From Methanothrix harundinacea 6Ac (GTDB lineage: Archaea; Halobacteriota; Methanosarcinia; Methanotrichales; Methanotrichaceae): a DNA stretch of 64,000 nt. The stretch covers positions 1,116,001 to 1,180,000 of the forward strand of contig NC_017527.1 in NCBI RefSeq assembly GCF_000235565.1. The letters are read 5' to 3'. The notes below the pieces were generated by a model. The model had not been told where the DNA came from. It ran no database searches and was given only the letters and a program-made list of their open reading frames with translations. A program made the translations under genes and the position numbers. Shown piece after piece: positions 25,203-34,372 of the stretch; the stretch's first letter is position 1; every line of letters starts with the position of its first letter.

Positions 25203-25347
25203 TTATTATTCACCTCCTTCCTCTGGGAGGGCGGCCGAGACGCCGTCCAGCCAGAGGCTGCAAATAATTCTCTTATGAGATCTAATATTTAATCATTTCC
25301 CTAAAGGGGAGAAATTTTCATATATATCATCCCATATACGACCTTCC

Positions 25348-25794
25348 ATGAGCCCGAGGAGAGGGAGGCGTCGCGGCCCGCGATGGATCACGGAGATCCC
25401 CGAAACGAGGCGCTTTGAGCCGGTGGGGGGGGCGGAGGGGGTGGAGGTGAAGGTCACCCTGGAGGAGCTGGAGGCGATCCGCCTCGTCGACTTTCTGGAT
25501 CTTCAGCAGCAAGAGGCTTCCCTCTACGTCGGGGTCTCCCGGAAGGCCCTCTGGAACGACCTTCGGAGCGGGAGAAAGAAGGTGGCTTCGGCCCTCATCT
25601 GCGGCCTGGGGATCGTCATCGAGGGCGGAAGCTACCTCCTCCGAGAGGAAGGGTCGGAGAGCCCCCCCTCCCCCGAGGAGAGGCCCCCGGTGGAGGATCA
25701 GATCCGGCTCCTGGAGCTGGAGATGATCGCCCTGGAGGAGAGGCTCCGCCTGATGAGGGCGAGGATGGAGGCGCTGGAGGGAAAGGTTGGCTGA
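25348..25794 (+). CDS. DUF134 helix-turn-helix protein
   Basis: A 148-residue protein with the DUF134/UPF0251 core: a basic N-terminus, VTLEELEAIRLVDFLDLQQQEASLYVGVSRKALWNDLRSGRKKVASAL, which is a sigma-like helix-turn-helix, and a C-terminal coiled coil. It is probably a transcription regulator. It is divergent from the DUF5320 gene, which is a likely target. A TATA-like stretch (TTTTCATATATATC) lies about 20 bp upstream. Confidence 0.82.
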   Translation: MSPRRGRRRGPRWITEIPETRRFEPVGGAEGVEVKVTLEELEAIRLVDFLDLQQQEASLYVGVSRKALWNDLRSGRKKVASALICGLGIVIEGGSYLLREEGSESPPSPEERPPVEDQIRLLELEMIALEERLRLMRARMEALEGKVG

Positions 25795-25912
25795 GGACTG
25801 GATCGCTGGGCTGCTGGGCCCAAAAATCTTCGGGCTGGGGAGGATTATGGGGGTGGGCCCCTGGGATCCCCCTCTCGGCTCAGATCCGCCTCCGTCCTCA
25901 GCTCCGGCGGGT

Positions 25913-26395
25913 CTATTCTATCGGCTCAAAATCCGGCTGAGCCCCTCCCGGATAAATCGAGAGGTTCTGCCCTCATCCAGGGGCGGGGTTCATGAACTCC
26001 TCTAAGGCCGGAGAGTACTGGCTGAGGTTCGTTCTCAAAGGGCTCTCGCTCTCATTAAGAAACCTTCTTAGCCCCTCCGGATAAGCCGAGAGGCTCTGTC
26101 TCCATCCGGCGGTGATATTCATGAACTCCTCGAAGGCCGGAGAATAGTGGCTGAGGTTCGCCCTGGCGAGCCCCGAATCCCTCTCCAGAAAGTCCGCGAG
26201 GTATTCAGGATAAGCCGACAGGTTCCGCTCTCCTGGACCTTTGGCGACAAACTCCTGGAGGCCACGGCCGTATTCGGAGTAGTTGGCGCCAGATATCGTC
26301 CCAGATGGCCCGATCACCCCCAGGTAGTCGTCAACGCCTCCGGCGGGGGGGGAGATGAGGAGGGCTGGGACGAGAAGAATATACCACGACCTCAT
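25913..26395 (-). pseudogene. Secreted repeat protein truncated by a TGG-to-TGA stop
   Basis: The open part (26395 to a TGA at 25973-25975) encodes 140 residues: signal peptide, then five ~21-residue repeats of the type LSxYpxxLxxFLnxxxxxxR (ANYSEYGRGLQEF, NLSAYPEYLADFL, NLSHYSPAFEEFM, SLSAYPEGLRRFL, NLSQYSPALEEFM). Reading through the TGA continues with GQNLSIYPGGAQPDF, a sixth repeat, up to a TAG at 25913. The TGA falls where the parallel repeat has a Trp (ITAGW versus NPAPG-stop). The function of the repeats is unknown; export to the surface is likely. Confidence 0.65.
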
Positions 26396-26564
26396 AATAT
26401 CGCATACATTTAAAGTTTAAGATATATAAGTTCTCCCCGGATAAGACGGGCTGCTCCGGCCGGAGGGGTTTGGGAACGGCTCGGGGATCTGGACGCCGAG
26501 ATTCGAAAAGGTAGATAAGGGATTACGGAAATCGAGTCCTTTCATCCGGGGAGAGAGACAAGAG

Positions 26565-27452
26565 ATGATCGATTACCTGAAGATGCTGCGCATAGGAGAC
26601 TGGATCAAGTTCTACCCGTTATTTCCCCTGGCAGGGGCTCTCCTGGCTGGAGGGGGGGCGGACAGGGTTCTATTAGTTCTGATCGCGTACCTCTTTCTCA
26701 TAAGCTACGCCTTCGTCGTCAACAACTTTTTTGATGCAGATATCGATAGGCAGCACCGCCTGAAGGTGGCTTCGGGAAAGAACCCCCTGGCGGCTGGAAG
26801 GGTGGAGGAGAGGCGGGTCATCCTGATGATGCTCCTCCTCATCTCCATCCCCCTCCTCCTCTCCCTCCGCCTGAGCACCGCCGGCGCCGTCTTCGTCCTC
26901 ATCAACCTGGTGGTCATGACCGCCTACTCCACCAGCCGGATCCGGCTGAAGGAGAGGTACCTCTGGGATGCCGCAAGCCACGGCCTGATGTTCGGCGCCC
27001 TCCCCTTCCTCGCGGGTTTCCTCCTCTGTGGAGGCGAGGTATCCCGGGGGATAATCTTGATATCCATCCTTCTCTTTATAGTCGGATGCGAGGCCCTTAT
27101 AGCTCATCAGATAGTGGATTACGCAGAAGATCTGGGGTCGACCACCACCACGGTGACCAGGGTGGGACAGAAGAACGGCCTATTGATGCTCGGGGGACTC
27201 GCCGCCCTCTCCGTGGTATTCGCCCTCGCAGCATCACGGCTGTATCAGCCATCTCTGGCGGTGGCGGCGGCTTCGGCCCTTTATCTCGTGGCCTATCCGA
27301 CCTATTCGGTCCGAGGTATGTTCAATGATATCAGTCATCGTTCCCGCGTTGAACGAGGCGGAGGAGATAGAGGCGACCCTGAGGTCCCTTGCAAGTCAAT
27401 CTCTGGGAAGAGAGAACTTCGAGATAGTGGTAGTCGATGGGGGTTCCGATGA
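26565..27452 (+). CDS. UbiA-family prenyltransferase, possibly with a frameshifted C-terminus
   Basis: A 295-residue membrane protein with about eight helices. The first Asp-rich motif is NNFFDADIDRQH, with the Mg-pyrophosphate-binding NxxxDxxxD pattern, and the second is DYAEDLGSTTTTVTRVG. UbiA proteins attach prenyl chains to acceptors such as glycerol phosphate or quinones. The last ~40 residues (after YPTYSVRG) are charged, unlike the family, and run 128 bp into the next gene. In another frame a stop at 27326-27328 overlaps the GT2 start as ATGA, so the natural end was probably near 27328. Confidence 0.75.
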   Translation: MIDYLKMLRIGDWIKFYPLFPLAGALLAGGGADRVLLVLIAYLFLISYAFVVNNFFDADIDRQHRLKVASGKNPLAAGRVEERRVILMMLLLISIPLLLSLRLSTAGAVFVLINLVVMTAYSTSRIRLKERYLWDAASHGLMFGALPFLAGFLLCGGEVSRGIILISILLFIVGCEALIAHQIVDYAEDLGSTTTTVTRVGQKNGLLMLGGLAALSVVFALAASRLYQPSLAVAAASALYLVAYPTYSVRGMFNDISHRSRVERGGGDRGDPEVPCKSISGKRELRDSGSRWGFR

Positions 27453-28104
27453 CGCGACCGTCGAGATCGCTGAAAAGTACGCAGACCGGGTGATCTCCCA
27501 GACCCACCCCGGGATCGGGGGAGCGAGGAGGGACGGCGCCCAGGCCGCCACCGGCGGCGCCCTCGCCTTCACCGATGCCGACACCGCCTTTCCCAAGGTC
27601 TGGCTTGAGGTGGTCAGCCGGAACCTGGAGGTCCGCGAGGCGAGCACAGGTCCCGTGATATTCCAGGATAGAGACCTCAGGACCGAGATCCTGAGGGCCT
27701 GGAGGAGCTCCTACAAGCTCCTCAAAGCCTTCAACTTCTGCTACATGATCGGCTCCAACATGGCCATGAGGAGGGAGACGTACCAGCGGGCGGGGGGCCA
27801 CCGGGACATCTCCTTACTCGACGACTACGACCTCTCGGTGAGGCTCTTCAGGATCGGGGCGGACGCGGTCTACGACCCCCGGCAGGCGGTCTACACCTCG
27901 TCCCGGCGGGCCCACAAGCTCCTCACCTACGGCGTAACGGTCGCCTACGGCCATTACAACTACGCCGTCACCAAGGACTACGAGAAGCTCCTCAACTACC
28001 CGAAGGTTGAGGAGATGACGGTCAAGGACCTCCTGAACGGCATCCGCTGGGGGAGGCCCGTAGTATCGGCGATGGAGACGTTCCAGTCCACCCTGAGGAG
28101 GTAG
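27325..28104 (+). CDS. Family-2 glycosyltransferase
   Basis: A 259-residue GT-A-fold enzyme: VIVPALNEAEEIEATLRSL, the nucleotide-binding VVDGGSDDAT, the metal-binding DADTAF, and a DDYDLSVRLFRIG segment near the acceptor site. There is no membrane helix. It follows UbiA and probably shares its transcript. The sugar donor and acceptor are unknown; a lipid-linked product is possible given the neighbour. Confidence 0.82.
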   Translation: MISVIVPALNEAEEIEATLRSLASQSLGRENFEIVVVDGGSDDATVEIAEKYADRVISQTHPGIGGARRDGAQAATGGALAFTDADTAFPKVWLEVVSRNLEVREASTGPVIFQDRDLRTEILRAWRSSYKLLKAFNFCYMIGSNMAMRRETYQRAGGHRDISLLDDYDLSVRLFRIGADAVYDPRQAVYTSSRRAHKLLTYGVTVAYGHYNYAVTKDYEKLLNYPKVEEMTVKDLLNGIRWGRPVVSAMETFQSTLRR

Positions 28105-28177
28105 CTTTTTGCGGCCGGCCTCGCGGCCCCGCTTACCGACATCTTTATTTGATAGGTCTGCGTATGCCCCGCCCAGC

Positions 28178-28249
28178 GGGCCGGTAGATCAGGGGTAGAT
28201 CGCTACCTTGGCATGGTAGAGGCCTCGGGTTCAAATCCCGACCGGTCCA
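28178..28249 (+). tRNA. tRNA-Ala (anticodon GGC)
   Basis: A 72-nt cloverleaf: acceptor GGGCCGG pairs with CCGGTCC (one G-T pair), discriminator A73 at 28249, anticodon stem CTACC/GGTAG with loop TTGGCAT (GGC), and T-arm TCGGGTTCAAATCCCGA. CCA is not encoded. A TATA-like TCTTTATTTGAT lies about 30 bp upstream. Confidence 0.95.
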
Positions 28250-28419
28250 TAGGGGCTTATCGTTTATCCACCTGGGATATCAATCTCCCTTCCTCGACTT
28301 TTCGCTCTCTGGTCCGGCTCAACCCTTTCCCTTCGGCAGGCTTACTCCTCCTAGGCCGGGCCTGTCGGCCGCCTCCAGGTCGAAAGGTTCAGATACCTTG
28401 GAAGGGGTGGTTTAGGGGT

Positions 28420-29037
28420 ATGGAAGGGGCTCTTCAGACCTTGATCCTGGCCTTCACCATAGGGCTGACCGGAGCCCTCGCTCCGGGGCCGACCCTCGTC
28501 GCCACCATAAACACCTCCCTCCAGCGAGGGTGGACGATGGGTCCGAAGGTGGCGACGGGCCACGCCCTCGCCGAGGTGGTGGTCTTCCTCCTGATAGTGG
28601 TGGGGCTGGCATCGGTGGCGGAGAGGCATACCGCCGTCGTCGCCGCCGTCGGGGGGACGGCCCTCATCCTCTTCGGCCTTATGACCTTGAGGGGGAGCAG
28701 AACCGCCACCATGGAGTTCTCTCCCGAGGGCGCCTCGTCGAACCCTTACCTGGCAGGAGCTCTCACCAGCGTCGCAAACCCCTACTTCTGGGTCTGGTGG
28801 CTATCCGTCGGGTCTGCCCTGGTCCTGGCGGAGCTTCGGGAGGGTATCCTCCTGGCGATGATCTTCATGATCGGTCACTGGGGGGCGGATTATGGGTGGT
28901 ACACCTTCGTATCGACGAGCCTCCACCGGGGGAGGAACTTCCTATCCGAGGTGAACTACCGGCGGACCCTCGCCCTCTGCGGAGCCTTCCTCGTCCTCTT
29001 CGGGGCAAGCTATCTGGCGGGGGCGTGGGCCGGCTAG
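28420..29037 (+). CDS. LysE/RhtB-family exporter
   Basis: A 205-residue membrane protein with about six helices. It opens with LTGALAPGPTLVATINTSLQRGW, the LysE-family N-terminal signature, and has NPYFWVWWLSVG in the middle. The family exports amino acids or other small cationic solutes. ATG 28420 is chosen because the longer upstream frame includes the tRNA region and has no family likeness. Confidence 0.82.
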   Translation: MEGALQTLILAFTIGLTGALAPGPTLVATINTSLQRGWTMGPKVATGHALAEVVVFLLIVVGLASVAERHTAVVAAVGGTALILFGLMTLRGSRTATMEFSPEGASSNPYLAGALTSVANPYFWVWWLSVGSALVLAELREGILLAMIFMIGHWGADYGWYTFVSTSLHRGRNFLSEVNYRRTLALCGAFLVLFGASYLAGAWAG

Positions 29038-29118
29038 GCGGATCCAGGACCATCCCCCATCGATAAAATCGCCAGAATCTTATACGATGTCGGAGGGTGA
29101 TGGAGGTGGAGGTCTCGA

Positions 29119-29742
29119 TTGAACTGGAAAGAAGATGCCTCATACCTCAGGTCCATCCGACCCTACATCCTCCTCTCGGTCTCTCTCTTCTTCGGGGCGG
29201 CCGTCCTGGGATTCGCCGTCTCGGCCAGGGATCCGACCCTAGGGGCCGCCTACGTAGGAGAGGTGGCAGATAAGCTGGAGTGGATCCTGGATCTGAGCCC
29301 GGCGAAGATGATGCTGGCGATATTCCTGAACAACCTCTTCGCTTCGGCGCTCGCCCTCCTCCTGGGGGTGGGGTTTGGGATCGTCCCCGCCGTCGTCGTC
29401 GTCCTGAACGGGGCCGTAGTAGGCCTCGTCGTCCATCAGGCTGTAATGGCCGGAGGAGCCACCTTCGTCCTCGTCGCCATAATCCCCCACGGAATCATCG
29501 AGCTTCCCACCGTCCTCGTCGCCATAGGGGTGGGGTTTCGGCTCGGCCATCTCATGATCCTCACCCTCCTGGGGAGGAGGGTCGACCTGGAAGGAGAGCT
29601 TCTGGCTGGGATCCGCCTCCTCCGATGGGTCGCCCTCCTCCTCTTCATCGCCGCGGCGATCGAGGCCTTCATAACTCCAGCCATCGTCCAGCCCTTCATC
29701 CAACCCATTGTAGATTCGCAATCGTTATCGGTGATCGAATGA
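29119..29742 (+). CDS. SpoIIM-family (DUF95) membrane protein
   Basis: A 207-residue protein with about five helices and the family core [30 protein letters not shown] followed by [21 protein letters not shown]. The archaeal role is unknown. It starts at TTG 29119 after GGAGGTGGAGGT. Its stop overlaps the proS start (ATGA), so the two genes are co-translated. Confidence 0.82.
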   Translation: MNWKEDASYLRSIRPYILLSVSLFFGAAVLGFAVSARDPTLGAAYVGEVADKLEWILDLSPAKMMLAIFLNNLFASALALLLGVGFGIVPAVVVVLNGAVVGLVVHQAVMAGGATFVLVAIIPHGIIELPTVLVAIGVGFRLGHLMILTLLGRRVDLEGELLAGIRLLRWVALLLFIAAAIEAFITPAIVQPFIQPIVDSQSLSVIE

Positions 29743-31160
29743 CCGAGGCCAAACTACCGGGAAAAGAGAACTTCAGCGAATGGTATCACGAGCTGTTGAA
29801 GGCGGGGGAGATCATCGACGTCCGTTATCCCGTCAAGGGGATGTGCGTCTGGTATCCCTTCGGCTTCGCCCTCCGGAGGAACGTCTACGACCTGATGAGA
29901 GAGCTCCTGGACCCCGACCATCAGGAGACCCAGTTTCCCCTCCTGATCCCGGAGACGGAGTTCATGAAGGAGGCTGAGCACATCAAGGGCTTCGAGGACG
30001 AGGTCTACTGGGTCACCCACGGTGGGACCTCCCCCCTCGAGATCAAGCTCGCCCTCAGGCCGACGAGCGAGACGGCGATATACCCCATCTTCAAGCTCTG
30101 GGTGAGGAGCCACGCCGACCTCCCCCTCAAGATATACCAGATCGTCAACACCTTCCGGTACGAGACGAAGCACACCCGGCCCCTCATCAGGCTCCGGGAG
30201 ATCACCTCCTTCAAGGAGGCCCACACTGTCCACGCGACCTGGGATGAGGCGGCGGAGCAGGTGGAGGCGGCCCTCAACATCTACGCCGAGTTTTACCGGC
30301 GCCTGGCCATCCCCTTCCTCTTCGCGAGGAGGCCCTCCTGGGACAAGTTCCCCGGCTCCGACTACTCCATCGCCCTGGACACGGTGATGCCGGACGGGAG
30401 GACGCTCCAGATCGGGACCGCCCACCTGCTGGGGACGAACTTCGCCACCACCTACGGGATCACCTTCGAGAACGAGGGCGGCGAGCAGGAGTTTGCAAAC
30501 CAGACCTGCTACGGCGTCTCCGAGAGGTGCATCGCCGCCCTCATCTCCGTCCACGGCGACGACAAAGGCCTCGTCCTCCCCTGGTCGGTCGCCCCCGTCC
30601 AGGTGGTCATCGTCCCGATCCTCTTCAAGGATAAGGAGAGGACCCTGGAGGTCTCTCGGGAGATCAAAGCGAGGCTAGCCGCCGCCGGGATCCGGGCGGC
30701 CATCGACGAGAGCGACGAGCGGCCCGGCGCCAAGTTCTACAAGTGGGAGATGAAGGGGGTCCCCATCCGGATCGAGATCGGGCCCCGGGACATCGAAAAC
30801 GGGGTCGCGGTCCTGGCAAGAAGGGACGGCAAAAAATTGACCGTCCCCCTGGACGGTCTCCTCGCCTCCATCGAGGAAGAGGCCGCCGACCTCCAAGAGG
30901 CGATGCTCGCCCGGGCCCAGGCCTTCCTCGCGAGCAAGGTGAAGGACTGCGAGACGGCAGAGGAGGCGAGGGTCCAGACCGCGGCCGGGGTCGCCCGGGT
31001 TGCTTGGTGCGGCTCGGAGGAGTGCGGCCACAGAATCGAGGAGGAGGTCGGGGCGGCCGTCCTCGGCGAGCCATGGCGGTCCTCTGAGAAGGGTGAGAGA
31101 AGCTGCATCGTCTGCGGCGCCAGGACCGAGAAGTGCGCCCTCCTCGCGAGGCAGTACTGA
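29739..31160 (+). CDS. proS: Prolyl-tRNA synthetase, archaeal type
   Basis: A 473-residue class II synthetase. Motif 2 lies around [27 protein letters not shown], motif 3 around [22 protein letters not shown], and an anticodon-binding domain begins at [16 protein letters not shown] zinc-type C-terminal domain (CGSEECG, CIVCG) ends in the conserved Tyr. It charges tRNA-Pro in the cytoplasm. ATG 29739 overlaps the SpoIIM-like stop. Confidence 0.95.
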   Translation: MTEAKLPGKENFSEWYHELLKAGEIIDVRYPVKGMCVWYPFGFALRRNVYDLMRELLDPDHQETQFPLLIPETEFMKEAEHIKGFEDEVYWVTHGGTSPLEIKLALRPTSETAIYPIFKLWVRSHADLPLKIYQIVNTFRYETKHTRPLIRLREITSFKEAHTVHATWDEAAEQVEAALNIYAEFYRRLAIPFLFARRPSWDKFPGSDYSIALDTVMPDGRTLQIGTAHLLGTNFATTYGITFENEGGEQEFANQTCYGVSERCIAALISVHGDDKGLVLPWSVAPVQVVIVPILFKDKERTLEVSREIKARLAAAGIRAAIDESDERPGAKFYKWEMKGVPIRIEIGPRDIENGVAVLARRDGKKLTVPLDGLLASIEEEAADLQEAMLARAQAFLASKVKDCETAEEARVQTAAGVARVAWCGSEECGHRIEEEVGAAVLGEPWRSSEKGERSCIVCGARTEKCALLARQY

Positions 31161-31195
31161 ATAACCGACTAGAAATTCCGGCAGAAGAGAAGATC

Positions 31196-32110
31196 ATGAA
31201 GGTTCTGATCGCCGAGTACGCCGTAGCCACGGATCTGCCGGGGACCTACGCCGTCGAGGGGAGGGCGATGCTCTCGATCCTCGCCCGGAGCTTCGAGCGG
31301 CTCGGCCACGAGGTCATCTACCCGACGGCGGGGCCTGAAGTTGGTGCTGGTAGGCCAATCGTCCTCGAAGGCAAAAGCGATGAGCACTTCGAGGATTTTC
31401 TCGCCGGTTCCGGCGCGGATGCGGGGCTGGTGATAGCTCCCGACGAGCTTCTCCCCGGATTTCTTGAGATCCTGGAAAAAGGGACCGCAAACCTCGGCTG
31501 CTCCCCCGCCGCCGCGAGGCTCTCCGCCGACAAGCTCGCCTGCACCCGCCGCCTCCAGGAAGAGGCCGTTCCCGTCGTCGAGATCGCCGATCCCGACGAC
31601 CCCGGAACCGGCCCCTTCGTCCTGAAGCCCCGGTTCGGCTGCGGCTCTGAGAGGATGGAGCTCGTCGACGAGCTCCCGGAAGATCTGGGCGATCGGATCG
31701 CGACCAGGTTCTGCCAGGGCGAGGCCCTCAGCGTCAGCCTCATCGCCTCCGGCGACCGGGTCCTACCCCTGACGGTCAATAAGCAGCTCGTCTCCGTCGA
31801 GGCGGGCTTCGAGTACCGGGGCGGGATCGTCCCCTACCGCTCGGACCGGGAGGAGGAGATCCTGAAGGCGGCGAAGATGGCGGCCCGCGCCCTCGACCTA
31901 TCGGGCTACGCCGGGATCGACCTCGTCGTCGGAGACCTTCCCCGGGTCGTGGACGTCAACCCCCGGCCCACCACCTCCATCGTGGGGATCGCGAAGGTGA
32001 TGCGCGAGGAGCTGGCGGACCTGATCCTGAGGGCGAGGTTTGCGACGCTGCCGGGGAGGGTGACGGTGGAGGGGAGCTGTGAGTTTCGGAAGGGAGAGCT
32101 GGAACTGTAG
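31196..32110 (+). CDS. mfnD: Tyramine-glutamate ligase of methanofuran biosynthesis
   Basis: A 304-residue ATP-grasp protein. KVLIAEYAVA at the start, LACTRRLQEEAVPV, PFVLKPRFGCGSERM (ATP-grasp lysine loop) and the Mg-binding VDVNPRPTTSIVGIAKVM near the end fit MfnD, which joins tyramine to glutamate in making the methanofuran side chain. The last ~200 bp are repeated at 32871-33070 and 33902-34095, each separated by a toxin-antitoxin module, so this 3' end has been a repeated insertion or duplication point. Confidence 0.83.
   Translation: MKVLIAEYAVATDLPGTYAVEGRAMLSILARSFERLGHEVIYPTAGPEVGAGRPIVLEGKSDEHFEDFLAGSGADAGLVIAPDELLPGFLEILEKGTANLGCSPAAARLSADKLACTRRLQEEAVPVVEIADPDDPGTGPFVLKPRFGCGSERMELVDELPEDLGDRIATRFCQGEALSVSLIASGDRVLPLTVNKQLVSVEAGFEYRGGIVPYRSDREEEILKAAKMAARALDLSGYAGIDLVVGDLPRVVDVNPRPTTSIVGIAKVMREELADLILRARFATLPGRVTVEGSCEFRKGELEL
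31910..32110 (+). repeat. mfnD 3'-end repeat, copy 1 (within the intact gene)
   Basis: From GCCGGGATCGACCTCGTCGT to the stop of mfnD. It is the parent-like copy of the triplicated ~200-bp unit. Confidence 0.85.
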
Positions 32111-32237
32111 GGGAATGGGCTATCGTCGGGCCGAGGATGATGCGGGCTGGCCCGGCCAGTTCTCGAAGTCTCTATGGTAATCGCGGAGTTTCTGGCTCGA
32201 TTTTGTCGCCCTGTTAGAACGGCTAAAGACAGATCTT

Positions 32238-32471
32238 TCATCTCCTGCCGCCGTCGCCCCGCACGAGCTTCCAGAAGTCCTCTTCAGAGATGCCCAGCTG
32301 CTTGAGGATCTCATAAAATGGCCATCCGCCAATCTCGCTGTTGGCGTGGATGGGGATGGTCGTCGCCCGTCCATCCGGATGCTTCCAACGGGCGTGGCCG
32401 CCTTTCTGTCGGATCTTTTGAAATCCAAGCTTTGCGGCTGCCTTTTCTCGGTCCTTAGCTCTGGCAGACAT
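32238..32471 (-). CDS. hicA: HicA-type mRNA interferase toxin (module 1)
   Basis: A 77-residue dsRBD-fold HicA: KLGFQKIRQKGGHARWKHPDGR, with the catalytic histidine in KGGH, then TTIPIHANSEIGGWPFYEILKQLGIS. It lies downstream of and overlaps its hicB by 17 bp. The module sits between mfnD and the second copy of the mfnD 3' end. Confidence 0.86.
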   Translation of the reverse strand: MSARAKDREKAAAKLGFQKIRQKGGHARWKHPDGRATTIPIHANSEIGGWPFYEILKQLGISEEDFWKLVRGDGGRR

Positions 32472-32682
32472 GGACCGACTCCAGGTCGACGTCCTGGGGC
32501 AATTGCCTTCCTTCTTCTCTGTATTCCTCTTTGATCATCTCGAAGACGTTGACGATCTCGGCCTGCGCCTCTTCGGGAGTTTCCCCCCAGGCGTGGCACC
32601 CTGGGATGGCGGGGACGTAGGCTACAAAGGTGCCGTTATCGTCCGGACGAAGGACGATGGTATAGTCGTGAAGGCGCTTCAT
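32455..32682 (-). CDS. hicB: HicB-type antitoxin (module 1)
   Basis: A 75-residue HicB with the partial RNase H fold pattern: YTIVLRPDDNGTFVAYVPAIPGCHAWGETPEEAQAEIVNVFEMIKEEY. No added DNA-binding domain is visible. It is translated first, with hicA overlapping its end. An A/T-rich stretch near 32690-32720 can act as promoter. Confidence 0.86.
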   Translation of the reverse strand: MKRLHDYTIVLRPDDNGTFVAYVPAIPGCHAWGETPEEAQAEIVNVFEMIKEEYREEGRQLPQDVDLESVHVCQS

Positions 32683-32870
32683 CGAGGTTATTTTTGCTTT
32701 TCAGAATATAAATCTTCTCTGCAAAAGGATGGGTGGTGCCAGTTGCCGGGGGCGGCGAGGGTGGCGCCGCCCCCGGTGGTGGTCCGTTGGGCTCGCCTCG
32801 GCCGAACGCCACGGCGCCATCTCGCGGTACGCTCCGGGCGAATTGCGCCCCCTGGGCCTTTTGGGCCCCC

Positions 32871-33070
32871 GCCGGGATCGACCTCGTCGTCGGCGACCTC
32901 CTCAGGGTGGTGGACGCAAACCCCCGGCCCACCACCTCCATTGTCGGGATATCGAAGGTGATGCGCGAGGAGCTGGCGGACCTGATCTTGCGGGCGAGGT
33001 TCGCGACTCTGCCGGAGGGGGTGACGGTGGAGGGGGAATGCGAGTTTTGGAAGGGGGAGCTGGAACTTTA
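32871..33070 (+). repeat. mfnD 3'-end repeat, copy 2 (degenerate)
   Basis: Matches 31910-32110 along its whole length, from GCCGGGATCGACCTCGTCGT to GAGCTGGAACTT, with scattered substitutions. The stop codon position is changed (GAACTTTAC instead of GAACTGTAG). It is not preceded by the rest of mfnD. Confidence 0.85.
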
Positions 33071-33150
33071 CAGCGGTATTCCGCCAACCGTGACTGGTTA
33101 AAAGAGGCATAATTAGCTGCCAGGTCTGTACAGGTGACACCCTTCACAAG

Positions 33151-33522
33151 TCAAGAGGGAACGGCGCTCTCAAGTCTGATGATGGCCTCCATCTCGTTGA
33201 GCACGTACCCAATGAGAACTTCCTGGCACTCCGAGACGTTCTTATTGCTCTCGACATGAAGATGATGCGGGAATGTCTTCATATCCGGCCAGTGGGGAGC
33301 GTTGTCCCACCTTCGGACCATCTTCGCCTCTTTTTGTACGTGGTAGGAATAACGCCTGAAGTCCCTGCCCAGTGCTTCGTTGATGAAGAGGACGTATCCA
33401 CCCTTGAGCTTTGCAGCGGCCCGAAGCGCCTGTCTCCCTGGCTCTTGGACCAATACCATTACTTCCATCTCCTCGACGATCTCGCTGGAAGAGAGGGCGT
33501 CGAGGATATCCTGGACCTTCAT
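33151..33522 (-). CDS. tumE: TumE-type (DUF6516) toxin
   Basis: A 123-residue protein whose second half has the DUF6516/TumE signature: RRYSYHVQKEAKMVRRWDNAPHWPD, then FPHHLHVE. The start (MKVQDILDAL) overlaps the antitoxin stop by ATGA. TumE proteins are proposed toxins paired with small upstream antitoxins. This copy is intact; a frameshifted near-copy lies at 35561-35934. Confidence 0.8.
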   Translation of the reverse strand: MKVQDILDALSSSEIVEEMEVMVLVQEPGRQALRAAAKLKGGYVLFINEALGRDFRRYSYHVQKEAKMVRRWDNAPHWPDMKTFPHHLHVESNKNVSECQEVLIGYVLNEMEAIIRLESAVPS

Positions 33523-33848
33523 TTCCCGACGCCTTTGAGATTTGCCTGGACGCCCGCCCAGTATTTGCGGGCCGACTCGTAGCTCTCCCAGATGATGAAG
33601 TCGTCCCACTCGTCGAAGGACTCGTCTCCCTTCCTCGATCTGATCCGCTCTTCGAACTCCTCAAAGCTCATATCGTACTTGGCGCGCATCTCTTCGATCA
33701 GGGAGTCGAAGTGACGGATCTTCGATCCGGCCTGATCCAGAACGAGGCTTCTCAGGGCGTCTTTCTCGTCCTTGAAGAGGCCATCTCGAACGAGCATGGA
33801 GATAGGCTCGAAGACCTCCCTGGATACCTCAACCGTCTCGCTCATCAT
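33519..33848 (-). CDS. tumA: TumA-type antitoxin
   Basis: About 109 residues starting MSETVEVSREVFEPISMLVRDG, a putative ribbon/helix N-terminus, with a helical acidic C-terminus (FEEFEERIRSRKGDESFDEWDD). It is upstream of and overlaps tumE. I start at about 33848; the longer open frame runs back into the third mfnD repeat copy and is not part of the gene. Confidence 0.75.
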   Translation of the reverse strand: MMSETVEVSREVFEPISMLVRDGLFKDEKDALRSLVLDQAGSKIRHFDSLIEEMRAKYDMSFEEFEERIRSRKGDESFDEWDDFIIWESYESARKYWAGVQANLKGVGK

Positions 33849-33901
33849 CTTCACCGACCTGGAAAATAAGGCCTTCAAGAGATATAAATGCGGCGAAGAT
33901 C

Positions 33902-34095
33902 CGCCGGGATCGACCTCTTCGTCGGCGACCTCCTCAGGGTGGTGGACGCGAATCCCCCCGCCCATCACCTCCATCGTTGGGATCGCCAAGGTGATGCGCA
34001 AGGAGCTGGCGGACCTCATCCTGGGGCGTGGGTTACGACGCTGCCGGAGAGGGTGACGGTGGAGGGGAGTTGCAGGTTCATGAAGGCGAGGCTTA
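33902..34095 (+). repeat. mfnD 3'-end repeat, copy 3 (degenerate)
   Basis: Third copy of the unit. It shares GGCGACCTCCTCAGGGTGG with copy 2, so the two are closer to each other than to mfnD. It has small deletions (for example near 34020-34030). Confidence 0.85.
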
Positions 34096-34372
34096 GAGAA
34101 TGTAGGTCATAGCGAAAAAATATAGCAGGGAAAACATCACCATCTAACCCACATCACCAATTAAAAGTCGATTCTAGACGAGTATATAGTCCTCAGAAGT
34201 CCCATTGATTGAGTATCGTGGATGAGAACTGCCACAGCATATTGTAACAAAATCACTAGTAAAGACTTTTATTTATCATATTATGGCCAAACATAATCAC
34301 GAATACATAGCAAAAACGATAAATTCATATACTATTAGAGATACTAGAATATTATAACATGCAGATGAAAAC
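34096..34372. other. A/T-rich intergenic stretch
   Basis: No gene is supported. The base composition drops sharply to A/T after 34100 and stays so through the hypothetical ORF at 34373, unlike the flanking GC-rich repeats, which suggests a separately acquired segment. Confidence 0.4.

Noticed and set aside
25973-26395. A possible CRISPR array, because of regular repeats of about 63-66 bp
   Set aside because: The repeats are a coding pattern of about 21 residues with codon-level variation and no constant repeat/unique spacer alternation. No Cas gene is nearby.
31910-34095. A tyrosine or serine recombinase gene that could explain the mfnD repeats
   Set aside because: All frames between the repeats are accounted for by hicAB, tumAE or non-coding sequence; no recombinase pattern is present.
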